40,767 nt of DNA. Source: Chlorobiaceae bacterium. GTDB taxonomy: Bacteria; Bacteroidota; Chlorobiia; Chlorobiales; Chlorobiaceae. A program made the translations under genes and the position numbers. The stretch spans positions 1 through 40,767 of the forward strand of contig JAAXXK010000001.1 in NCBI GenBank assembly GCA_013334525.1, given 5' to 3'. Positions 1 through 6,639 of this stretch are shown here, in pieces. The notes beneath the pieces are model-generated. The model was not told the origin of the DNA and made no database searches. It was given only the letters and a program-made list of their open reading frames with translations. The stretch's first letter is position 1. Every line of letters begins with the position of its first letter.

Positions 1-330
1 GAGTTTTTGCTGCAGGTCGGGGCAGGGCCATGCGGGCATCGCCAGACGGTTCTGGTGGGTGTTTCGCGCACGAACCCGAGGCTGCATGTGTTTGGAACCG
101 TTGCCCATCCCAAAACTCCCCTTGTCCTGGAACGCCCCGAAGCATGGACGCAGTTCCTCCGCTCAAAGGGTTCAGCCACCGTTGTCTCCTGGCCCTGCGG
201 CGATCACGGATCGGAGGAGCAGGGTGATGTCGAACTCATGGCGGAAGGCAACGGCATAAGGGCGTTTCGTCTGCGCTACAGTTGCGGTGAAGAGGGGCGC
301 GGGCGGCTTCTGGAGCGGACAGAGCAATGA
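1..330 (+). CDS. C-terminal part of an unidentified protein (truncated by window edge)
   Basis: The reading frame is open from base 1 to a TGA at 328-330, so the gene very probably begins upstream of the window. The visible 109 residues have no membrane segment and no motif I recognise. They contain short beta-like stretches (QTVLVGVS, ATVVSWPCG) and a basic/acidic C-terminus. A strong hairpin at 399-444 follows, consistent with the end of a plus-strand transcription unit. I cannot assign a function. The alternative that it is a spurious open frame cannot be excluded from this fragment. Confidence 0.45.
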   Translation, partial: EFLLQVGAGPCGHRQTVLVGVSRTNPRLHVFGTVAHPKTPLVLERPEAWTQFLRSKGSATVVSWPCGDHGSEEQGDVELMAEGNGIRAFRLRYSCGEEGRGRLLERTEQ

Positions 331-398
331 TGTCTCAGGACAGGAAGCTTGTTTTGAAACATTCTCACCCAAAATCAGGCGACCCTGCTATTTAAATT

Positions 399-444
399 AA
401 AGTCCCCTTTTCCGTTACATGCAAGCTGCGGGAAAGGGGACTTT
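399..444. terminator. 15-bp hairpin, probable terminator
   Basis: Arms 399-413 (AAAGTCCCCTTTTCC) and 430-444 (GGGAAAGGGGACTTT) pair over 15 bp with one G-U wobble and a 16-nt loop. The stem ends in A/T runs on both sides, so it could stop transcripts from the left-edge gene and from the minus-strand genes at 623-1263. The rest of 331-622 shows no gene. Confidence 0.65.
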
Positions 445-622
445 GAATTGAGCTGTACTCGCCGATGGCGCCCTCATGTTCCTGAGGGAAGCGGGACCGG
501 TTATTGGTCAGTCAAAATCTTGAATTGAGTGCGTAAGAATCACAAGCCCGCTCGATTTATTCAAATATGAGTCCGTTGGTTTGCATACGGGGTTGTGTCT
601 CTCCGGTCGCAAAGTTCAATGA

Positions 623-889
623 TTATGGCCTGTTGTTGGTCTGCTCGACAGATGACAACGTGTCACCCTTGAAATGATAGACCGTGTAAAGGGTTCCGGC
701 ATTGGTGGTGACGTTGATGGCTTTCTCATAAGCGTACACATCATCGCCGATAACAACTGCGGCAGCAGGTGACTGTGCTACGGCAACGTCGTTCTTCGTT
801 GATTTTCCAACCTGCAGGTCACTCGGGCCGAATGCATAGGATGTTGAGCAAACCATTGCCATCGAGATTGTTAACAGTAACTTTTTCAT
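623..889 (-). CDS. Small exported protein, SmpA/OmlA (BamE)-like
   Basis: An 88-residue protein. Residues 1-19 form a signal peptide (KK, hydrophobic LLLTISMAMVCS, then SYA before the mature part), so it is probably periplasmic. The mature part reads like the small SmpA/OmlA fold: a 'LQVGKSTKNDV' opening (family pattern G-x-T/S-xx-x-V), then 'YAYEK' and a closing 'YHFKGDTLSSVE' (family pattern of an aromatic strand and a V-x-F-x-D/G-x-x-V strand). In known members this fold is used in envelope lipoproteins such as BamE, but there is no lipobox here. Its ATG overlaps the stop of the upstream 125-residue gene as ATGA, suggesting translational coupling. The family assignment is inferred from pattern only. 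Confidence 0.6.
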   Translation of the reverse strand: MKKLLLTISMAMVCSTSYAFGPSDLQVGKSTKNDVAVAQSPAAAVVIGDDVYAYEKAINVTTNAGTLYTVYHFKGDTLSSVEQTNNRP

Positions 890-1263
890 CTTTTTATGAT
901 TTTGTCGTTTGTGATATCCTGCACCACGCAGAATTCCTTGTAAACATGGCTTCTCGAGCTTGACAGCCCGTTACTCCTGCCAGGATACGTTTGTCTACCA
1001 AAGGCATTGAATAACTGAACCTGGTCGTCGAGATGTGTTCTGATCCATTCAGCACAACTCATTCCCACGCGCAAAAGAGCGTTTTTTACATTTTCCGACA
1101 CGTCATCACACAACCAATGAGACGCGTTTCGGTTGAGATCATCATCGCTCACTACGGGTAGACCAGGTTCGAATCCAGGGACGATTACTACCTGCATCGC
1201 CGCACAACGGCTGTTGACCGAAAAGGGTATGTCAGGAATAACTGTCCGCAATTGCTGCCTCAT
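886..1263 (-). CDS. Unrecognised small protein upstream of the SmpA-like gene
   Basis: A 125-residue frame with ATG at 1263, ending in an ATGA overlap with the exported protein gene. I do not recognise the family. It has no signal peptide or membrane segment, includes three cysteines in the central part and a basic C-terminus (NDKIIKR), and its composition is mixed. Reality is supported by the 4-bp overlap with the next gene and by the 30-bp dyad 16 bp upstream of its start. Against it are the weak ribosome binding site and unremarkable composition. It could be a small regulator or simply a leader frame of the operon. Confidence 0.4.
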   Translation of the reverse strand: MRQQLRTVIPDIPFSVNSRCAAMQVVIVPGFEPGLPVVSDDDLNRNASHWLCDDVSENVKNALLRVGMSCAEWIRTHLDDQVQLFNAFGRQTYPGRSNGLSSSRSHVYKEFCVVQDITNDKIIKR

Positions 1264-1278
1264 CTTTTTGTCTTGTAA

Positions 1279-1308
1279 ATCTAATCATTAGAATACTAAC
1301 GATTAGAT
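1279..1308. promoter_or_regulatory. 30-bp dyad, probable operator for a MarR-type regulator
   Basis: Outer arms ATCTAATC (1279-1286) and GATTAGAT (1301-1308) are perfectly complementary. Inner arms ATTAG (1287-1291) and CTAAC (1296-1300) match at 4 of 5, giving 13 of 15 pairs around the centre AATA. Each half is itself palindromic (CTAATCATTAG at 1281-1291, CTAACGATTAG at 1296-1306). The site lies just upstream of the minus-strand gene starting at 1263 and downstream of the marR-type gene. MarR dimers bind dyads of this size; that this particular protein binds here is inference. Confidence 0.5.
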
Positions 1309-1529
1309 AGCGAAAGAACAAATAAAAAAAGCGGAGATTGCTTTCAGGGTGACGCAGAAAGATTTCGGGGCGAGCTATAAGTGGGAAACAAGAGAGAGGT
1401 GGGGGAGTCGGTTACCGACAGGGTACAGGAGCTCTATCTGCAAGTGGTACGCTGTTGGCGCATCGAGGTGGCGAATCGGCCAGGAAAAAGGCTTTTATTC
1501 GATGCAATGCCAGTCTCGCATTTTGTCGA

Positions 1530-1991
1530 TCATCCCCTGGCCTGTTGCCAGAAGGTACTGACTTTCGATTCGAGAGTGTAGATGAATTTGCCGATTGCCG
1601 CAATGTCCTTGTCGCTGAAATCGCTGAGAAGGTCTTGTTGCAACGGGTCGATAATCTTCCTGAGCCTGTCGACGGTAACCTGGCCCGCCTGCGTCAGGCT
1701 GATGAGGTTTTTGCGCCGATCCGAAGTGTCTTCGGTGCGCTGAATCAATCCCTTTTCAACAAGGGTATCGATAAGACGCACGAGCGTGGCCCCTTCGATA
1801 CCGACCGATGTGGCCAGATCTTTCTGCTTGCTCTGGTCTCCAAGGATATGGAGATGCAGGAGCGGGCGCCATGTCGCCTCCGTCAGTCCGGCATCGTGAA
1901 ACTCATGGTCGATGATCTGGCGACAACGCCTTGTCAGGAGGGAGAGGCGGAAAACAAGGTTATCTCGGGTGATTTCGGAATTGGCTGGCAT
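1530..1991 (-). CDS. MarR-family winged-helix transcriptional regulator
   Basis: A 153-residue cytoplasmic DNA-binding protein. Residues about 25-125 carry the MarR winged helix: a helix with 'TEATWRPLLHLH', the recognition region 'KDLATSVGIEGATLVRLIDTL', and the wing 'EDTSDRRKNLISLTQAG', where DRR is the family's conserved wing motif. N- and C-terminal helices (about 10-24 and 126-150) would form the dimer interface. Family members usually repress nearby genes and are released by small aromatic ligands or oxidants; no ligand can be read from the sequence. Transcription runs toward the dyad at 1279-1308 and the two small genes beyond it, which are the obvious candidate targets. Confidence 0.88.
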   Translation of the reverse strand: MPANSEITRDNLVFRLSLLTRRCRQIIDHEFHDAGLTEATWRPLLHLHILGDQSKQKDLATSVGIEGATLVRLIDTLVEKGLIQRTEDTSDRRKNLISLTQAGQVTVDRLRKIIDPLQQDLLSDFSDKDIAAIGKFIYTLESKVSTFWQQARG

Positions 1992-2300
1992 TAATGGGTG
2001 TTTTCTGGATTTTCATTTCTGATTAAAAGTACGGTAAGCTTTCAATAAAGCAAAAGCGGCACGGCGCATTTCATTTCTCACCGTTGTTATGCGTTCACGG
2101 GGAGAGTGTTCCCGCGGTGTTGGATTCCCTGTGTCGCAAGTTAACCGTCAAGAGGCGACAGGGGTGGACGAACGTCTCTGACGCCTATGTTTTCAAAAAA
2201 GCAGTAATGCAAAAAGCAGCAAAAGAGAGCCGTATATACCCTCTTTTGCTGCTTTTTCATAAATGTGCAGTTGGTCGTTGCGAGCAGTCAACTGCTGCCC
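1992..2300. other. Intergenic stretch upstream of the marR-type gene
   Basis: This 309-bp gap separates two minus-strand genes. It should hold the promoter of the MarR gene in its left part; the only small dyad seen there is CATTAATG at 1989-1996, overlapping that gene's start. The right part holds the terminator at 2211-2257. Short open frames here lack ribosome sites or recognisable content, and I see no gene. Confidence 0.5.
2211..2257. terminator. Perfect 17-bp bidirectional terminator
   Basis: AAAAAGCAGCAAAAGAG (2211-2227) and its exact complement (2241-2257) enclose a 13-nt loop. Stem ends are A-rich on one side and T-rich on the other, so it can act in both directions. Its main role is probably to end the minus-strand repeat-protein gene at 2301-2786. 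Confidence 0.85.
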
Positions 2301-2786
2301 TTACTTGTTTTCCTTGAACCTCTTGTCGGGAGTTCCGTCTTTTTTGAGCGGTCCTGCGGCAGGTTTTGTAGCTTCCTTGTTTGCCTTGAATCTCATATCG
2401 GGAGTTCCGTCCTTCTTGAGCGGTCCGGCAGCCGGCTTTGCTGCGGCTTTGTCAGCGGCTTTTGCGGCCGGCTTTTCGGCTGGTTTATCTGCGGCCTTGG
2501 CGGCTGGTTTTTCCGCTGGTTTTGCGGTAGCTTTGTCAGCCGGCTTTTCGGCTGGCTTGTCGGCAGGTTTTACCGCAGGTTTGGCTGCTGATTTGTCGGC
2601 AGGTTTTGCGGCGGCTTTGTCGCCGGGTTTGTCGGCAGGCTTTGCGGCCTCCTTTTTGCCCGGTTTCACCTTCTCGGTTTTTACTGCGGGTGCTTTGTCA
2701 TCTTTTTTTTCTGCAAGGGTTCTTGTCGGGCCAAATGCAGCGGTAGCGAAGAAAGCCATGGCCAAAAGAAGAGCTGATTTTCTCAT
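2301..2786 (-). CDS. Exported Lys/Ala/Pro-rich repeat protein with C-terminal GPLKKDGTPD repeats
   Basis: A 161-residue protein. Residues 1-25 are a signal peptide (MRKSALLLAMAFFATAAF, then TLA before the mature part). Residues about 40-118 are a low-complexity region built from 4-residue units such as KPAD, KPAE, KAAD and AAKP, very rich in lysine and alanine and resembling histone H1 tails. The C-terminus has two copies of a unit of the form AAGPLKKDGTPDxRFKxNK, separated by a few residues; this unit also occurs in small Bacteroidetes/Chlorobi proteins as I remember them. With a signal peptide, a periplasmic or cell-surface role (polyanion or peptidoglycan association) is more likely than DNA packaging, but function is unknown. 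A perfect terminator follows its stop. Confidence 0.75.
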   Translation of the reverse strand: MRKSALLLAMAFFATAAFGPTRTLAEKKDDKAPAVKTEKVKPGKKEAAKPADKPGDKAAAKPADKSAAKPAVKPADKPAEKPADKATAKPAEKPAAKAADKPAEKPAAKAADKAAAKPAAGPLKKDGTPDMRFKANKEATKPAAGPLKKDGTPDKRFKENK

Positions 2787-3123
2787 GATTTTTGTGTTTT
2801 TAGTTCGTTAAACAACAGGTCATTCAGCGTCCAAAAAAAGCGCAGTAGATATTTCAGGGGAGTTGATGTAAAAACTTACATATTTTTTTACTGATTATTT
2901 CTTCGTTTTGGTGGAAAAAAGTATATGCAGATGTTTTAAGTCAAAGGATACTGATGTTGCTGTATACGTCTTTGAGTATTTATTGAGATAAAAAAGTACA
3001 GCTGCGAAATACGCGAGTGTTTCCAGTACTATATTTTATGGTTGCCTTTCCCGCTTTTGTGATATCCCTGAGGCAGGATTGGAAAGAGGAGGATGGTTTA
3101 ATGATTGAATTCATACTATTGCC
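2787..3123. other. Intergenic stretch between divergent genes
   Basis: The 337-bp gap lies between the divergent repeat-protein gene (minus) and the deaminase gene (plus) and must hold both promoters. It is AT-rich around 2880-3000. A weak 6-bp stem (2866-2871 with 2876-2881) followed by seven T residues is present but has no upstream plus-strand gene to terminate. I see no coding sequence. Confidence 0.4.
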
Positions 3124-3570
3124 ATGAAAAACGATCTTGACTTCATGCGGATGGCCTTCGACGAGGCCTTGAGGAGTTACCATGAAGGAGGCGTCCCAGT
3201 CGGTGCCGTGATGGTTGAAAACGGCAAGGTCATTGCCTCAGGTCATAACAGGCGGGTGCAGGATGGCGATCCTGTCTCACACGGCGAAATGGACTGCATC
3301 AGGAGAGCGGGGAGGCGTAACCGGTATGATGATGTTACGCTGTATACGACGCTCTCTCCCTGCATGATGTGTTCCGGCGCCATCGTTCAGTTCGGGATCA
3401 AAAGAGTCGTGGTGGGTGAAAACAGGAACTTCAACGGGAACATCGGGTTCCTCGAAAAGAATGGCGTCGAAGTGCTCCTCCTGGACGATACGGAGTGCGC
3501 AACGCTCATGGCGCGATTCATCGGCGAGCGCCCGGATCTGTGGGACGAGGATGTGGCCGGCAACGACTGA
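3124..3570 (+). CDS. Cytosine deaminase, fungal Fcy1-type (CDA superfamily)
   Basis: A 148-residue zinc-dependent deaminase. Expected reaction is cytosine to uracil (pyrimidine salvage) in the cytoplasm. Zinc and catalytic residues are readable: H53 and E55 in 'SHGEMD', C80 and C83 in 'TLSPCMMC'. It resembles yeast Fcy1 more than TadA or nucleoside deaminases: the segments 'EGGVPVGAV', 'TLYTTLSPC', 'VVVGENRNF' and the C-terminal 'ERPDLWDED' all have direct counterparts there, including W140, E142 and D143, which correspond to the C-terminal residues lining the Fcy1 pocket. Length is close to Fcy1 (158). It is not related to the E. coli CodA amidohydrolase. A role on another base or a guanine-like substrate remains possible. 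Confidence 0.87.
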   Translation: MKNDLDFMRMAFDEALRSYHEGGVPVGAVMVENGKVIASGHNRRVQDGDPVSHGEMDCIRRAGRRNRYDDVTLYTTLSPCMMCSGAIVQFGIKRVVVGENRNFNGNIGFLEKNGVEVLLLDDTECATLMARFIGERPDLWDEDVAGND

Positions 3571-3619
3571 TTAACACTGAGAGATTCCATTATTCGGTTA
3601 TTGATTTACCAGTGTTCTT

Positions 3620-4411
3620 ATGGATCAAAAACAACAGTCCGATAAAGGGGGCGAAGATCCAACAACGCTCTTCCGTGACTATTTTTCCACGGTATCCTCA
3701 AATTATGCGCTGTTTCGTCCTTCCTATCCTGATACGCTTTTTGCATGGCTTGCCTCTGTTGCCCCTGCTCGCAGGATGGCGTGGGACTGTGCGACGGGAA
3801 GCGGTCAGGCTGCGGCAGGACTGGTCGCATATTTTGAGCGTGTGGTCGCCACCGATGCCAGCCAGGCGCAGATTCAGGGCGCCGTATTGCATCCGCGTGT
3901 CGAGTATCGGGTGGCGCTTGCGGACGCTTCAGGGTTGAACGATCGTTCGGTTGATCTGGTGACGGTTGCCCAGGCGCTTCACTGGTTCGATATGGAGCGC
4001 TTTTATGATGAGGTGCGACGGGTGCTTGTGGCGGATGGAGTGCTCGTGGTTTGGTGCTATGGGCCACTCGTTGTCGAAGGGGAGGAGATCAATGCAATCG
4101 TCAGGAGGTTTTATGACGAAGTTGTCGGCCCTTTCTGGCCGGCGGAGCGGGCAATTGTAGATGATGGCTATCGAGAAATCTCATTGCCCTTTACACGGAT
4201 TGATGTTCCGGTTTTCGATATGTCGGTTTTGTGGAACTTGCACGATCTTCTCGGATATATCAGTACATGGTCGGCGACCGCCCGCTTTATACAGGCAACC
4301 GGCATCGATCCGGTGCTGCAGCTTGGCAGGCAACTTTCGGAACGCTGGGGTCAGGCCGATGATCGCAAAGCCATTACCTGGCCGATGGTTGTTCAGGCCG
4401 GCCGGGCATAA
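3620..4411 (+). CDS. Class I SAM-dependent methyltransferase (UbiE/type 11-like)
   Basis: A 263-residue cytoplasmic methyltransferase. SAM-binding motif I is 'DCATGSGQAA' (about 56-65), followed by 'VVATDAS' (acidic residue D79), then 'VDLVTVAQALHWFD' (motif IV, about 115-128) and 'RRVLVADGVLVVW' (post-motif). The 'ALHWFD' element is typical of a subgroup that includes trans-aconitate-type and small-molecule methyltransferases; the acceptor cannot be told from sequence. It starts 49 bp after the deaminase gene, so the two may be cotranscribed. It is convergent with the ABC operon, with only 20 bp between the two stop codons. Confidence 0.85.
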   Translation: MDQKQQSDKGGEDPTTLFRDYFSTVSSNYALFRPSYPDTLFAWLASVAPARRMAWDCATGSGQAAAGLVAYFERVVATDASQAQIQGAVLHPRVEYRVALADASGLNDRSVDLVTVAQALHWFDMERFYDEVRRVLVADGVLVVWCYGPLVVEGEEINAIVRRFYDEVVGPFWPAERAIVDDGYREISLPFTRIDVPVFDMSVLWNLHDLLGYISTWSATARFIQATGIDPVLQLGRQLSERWGQADDRKAITWPMVVQAGRA

Positions 4412-4431
4412 TATTTTGCTGCGGACGGGAA

Positions 4432-5517
4432 TCAGTTAAGCAGCATGGTCAGCCTGTTGGTGTCGTTCACACGCTGATAGTCGATGCTTTGGGTCATGCT
4501 GCCGATGCCTGTCGAGCCTGATTCATCGGAGGAGAGCGATTTTTCGAGCGGGTTGAACGGCTTTCCTGTATTTTCGAAAACCAGCTCGACACTCTCTTTC
4601 TTTTCCGAATAGGCGAGAGTCATCTCGACCGGTGATGTGGAGAGAACCGGCGTATACATCTTCAGCATCTCCTCTACGATCGTCAGCAGGTTCTGTCGGG
4701 TTTTCATCGGCAGTATCTGCTTTTCACAGAAGGCCCCTATTTCGGCATGCAGGGTGTAGATGTCGTAAGTGGGGGAGGTTATGTGATGGTTGATGCTTCT
4801 TATCCTGTTGATGAACGCTTTTGTTTTCTCCTTCCGGGGGTTGTTGAAGAGCTCATCGGGGGTTCCGCTCTCATAGATTACCCCCTCGTCTATGTAAAGC
4901 ACGCGGTGGGAGACATCCCTTGCGAAGTCCATTTCATGGGTGACGATCACCATGGTCATGCCCCCCCTTGCCAGGCGTCGAATTACCGAAAGAACCTCGC
5001 TGACCATCGTCGGGTCGAGCGATGAGGTCGGTTCGTCGAACAGGATGATCTGGGGATCCATGGTCAGGCATCTGGCGATGGCAACCCTCTGTTTCTGGCC
5101 TCCGGAGAGTTCATCCGGGAAGTTGCCGGCTTTATCGGCCACCCCGACCAGCGTGAGCAACTCGATCGCCTTGCGTTCTGCCTCCGCCCTGCTTTTGCCC
5201 AGCAGTTTGATGGGGGCCAGTGTCAGGTTTTCCATGACGGAGAGGTGATCGAACAGGTTGAATGACTGGAACACCATGTTCATCTTCTGGCGAATCTTCG
5301 GTACGTTGGTTTTTGGGTCGAGCAGGTCGACGCCATCGATCCGGATTGAGCCGCCGCTTGGGCGTTCAAGCAGGTTTATGCAGCGCAAAAGGGTGCTTTT
5401 TCCGCTGCCGGAGGGGCCGATGACCGAGATCACCTCTCCCTCCCTGATTTCGATGTTGACGTCTTTCAGGACGGAAAGCTGCCCGAAATTTTTCGAAAGA
5501 TGCTCTACCTTTATCAT
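4432..5517 (-). CDS. Amino-acid-type ABC transporter ATPase fused to a GHKL/RsbW-like domain
   Basis: A 361-residue protein. Residues 1-240 are a standard polar-amino-acid importer ATPase (GlnQ/HisP class): Walker A 'GPSGSGKST' 34-42, Q-loop Q84, signature LSGGQ 137-141, Walker B 'IILFDE' 157-162, H-loop H194. Such ATPases normally end near 240-250. Here residues about 248-361 continue as a domain patterned like anti-sigma-factor GHKL kinases: helix with 'LLTIVEEML' (N-box position), 'VFENTGKPFNP' (G1 box) and 'STGIGSM' (G2), ending 'NDTNRLTML'. The N-box asparagine is missing (K/M instead) and the G1 aspartate is E315, so ATP binding there may be lost. The gene overlaps the permease gene by 4 bp. 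The ATPase call is firm; the C-terminal domain call is pattern-based. Confidence 0.9.
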   Translation of the reverse strand: MIKVEHLSKNFGQLSVLKDVNIEIREGEVISVIGPSGSGKSTLLRCINLLERPSGGSIRIDGVDLLDPKTNVPKIRQKMNMVFQSFNLFDHLSVMENLTLAPIKLLGKSRAEAERKAIELLTLVGVADKAGNFPDELSGGQKQRVAIARCLTMDPQIILFDEPTSSLDPTMVSEVLSVIRRLARGGMTMVIVTHEMDFARDVSHRVLYIDEGVIYESGTPDELFNNPRKEKTKAFINRIRSINHHITSPTYDIYTLHAEIGAFCEKQILPMKTRQNLLTIVEEMLKMYTPVLSTSPVEMTLAYSEKKESVELVFENTGKPFNPLEKSLSSDESGSTGIGSMTQSIDYQRVNDTNRLTMLLN

Positions 5518-6446
5518 GCGCCTTGAACCTGCTTTCTTCTTGTTTTTGGATCGGCCAGCTTTTCGACATGCTCAATCGCGAGCATGACTACCCATGAGAT
5601 GAAAATATAGAGGATTGCCACCATGCATAGCGGGAAGAACGCGTCGAAGGTACGGCTGCGGATGATGTCGCTGGCCTTGGTCAGGTCCTGGACGGCGATA
5701 TAGCCGACAACCGATGTCATTTTGAGGAGTGAGATGAACTCCCCCTTGTATACCGGCAGGATGCGCCGGATGGTTTGCGGCAGGATGATGTAGAGAATCG
5801 TCCTGAATTTCGTAAATCCCATGGCGATGCCGGCTTCCATCTGCCCCTTGTCGATGCTGTTGATGCCTGCCCTGTAGATTTCGGCGACGTATGCGGCAAA
5901 ATTGAGGCCGAACGCGATGATGGAGACGATGACCGGGTTGATATCCACAGACGCGAAGACGACATAGTACATCAGCATCAGGGAGACCAGCAACGGGGTG
6001 CCTCGCTGGACAAAGATATAGGCTTTCGCCGGCAGGTTCAGGAGCGGGTTGCGCGACATTCGCATGAAGCAGACCAGTGCGCCGAGGAAGGTTCCCAGGA
6101 TGGTGGAAAGAACAGCGATAATGGCTGTGGTTTTCAGTCCCCTCACGATCAGGAGATATCGGTTTTCCTCGATAATGTTGCTTTGAAAGCTTTGGGCCAG
6201 GCCGGAAAGAAAGGAGGGCGTTTGGGGGATTGCCGCCCTGTCATGCAGGTGGGCTTCCGGTGCGGTGGCGCTTGTTGCGCCTGAAGCCGGTTTTTCGGTA
6301 CCAACGGTTTCGGCATGGGCGGATGGAGGCATCAAATATCGCCCTGCCGTGGCTGGCAGATATACCCCGTCTCCGAGGCAGAGCGCAAGGTGGATGCTTC
6401 CGCCAAGAATAAAGAGCAACAGATATCGTATGGTCGACTTTACCAT
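5514..6446 (-). CDS. Amino-acid-type ABC transporter permease with N-terminal extension
   Basis: A 310-residue inner-membrane protein. Residues about 95-300 are a HisM/GlnP-family permease: several membrane helices and the EAA loop 'EAGIAMGFTKFRTILYIIL' (about 204-222) that docks on the ATPase. The N-terminus is unusual: residues 1-45 look like a signal sequence (hydrophobic YLLLFILGGSIHLALCL, later 'PSAHAE'), followed by an Ala/Pro/Thr-rich linker to about residue 85. The family usually starts directly with the first permease helix, so this adds about 80 residues, perhaps an extra helix or a cleaved leader. It is the middle gene of the operon, separated from the binding-protein gene by 193 bp that hold a hairpin. 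Substrate is not readable. Confidence 0.9.
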   Translation of the reverse strand: MVKSTIRYLLLFILGGSIHLALCLGDGVYLPATAGRYLMPPSAHAETVGTEKPASGATSATAPEAHLHDRAAIPQTPSFLSGLAQSFQSNIIEENRYLLIVRGLKTTAIIAVLSTILGTFLGALVCFMRMSRNPLLNLPAKAYIFVQRGTPLLVSLMLMYYVVFASVDINPVIVSIIAFGLNFAAYVAEIYRAGINSIDKGQMEAGIAMGFTKFRTILYIILPQTIRRILPVYKGEFISLLKMTSVVGYIAVQDLTKASDIIRSRTFDAFFPLCMVAILYIFISWVVMLAIEHVEKLADPKTRRKQVQGA

Positions 6447-6535
6447 TGAGGCAAATATTATTGTGTGTTCCAGTTCGATTGTCCAGGTCGGCTCACCTGA
6501 AATTGCAATAAAAACAGGCCGTTGCCTTGAAACGC

Positions 6536-6577
6536 GCCAGCCGCCGGGTCAATATCTCTGTCGTCTCGGCGGCTGGC
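6536..6577. promoter_or_regulatory. Intercistronic 11-bp hairpin in ABC operon
   Basis: GCCAGCCGCCG (6536-6546) and CGGCGGCTGGC (6567-6577) pair perfectly around a 20-nt loop. It lies between the binding-protein and permease genes and has no T-run on the minus strand. Such stems often protect the upstream mRNA so that the binding protein is made in excess over the membrane parts; that role is inferred. Confidence 0.55.
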
Positions 6578-6639
6578 GATGCTCATCCTCGCCCTTCCGG
6601 ATGTTAAGGACCGATCCGGACAGGGCTGAAAGAAGGAGG

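Noticed and set aside
1155-1185. tRNA T-arm-like string (GGTTCGAATCC) near 1168
   Set aside because: The flanking bases do not pair as a T-stem on either strand, and no acceptor, D or anticodon arm is found around it; it lies within a coding frame.
2263-2811. Plus-strand Ala/Gly/Phe-rich repeat frame
   Set aside because: It is the antisense image of the KPAD/KAAD repeats; only the minus-strand frame has a signal peptide, and a terminator follows it.
2866-2889. Small hairpin plus seven T residues
   Set aside because: Only a 6-bp AT-rich stem, with no plus-strand gene upstream to terminate.
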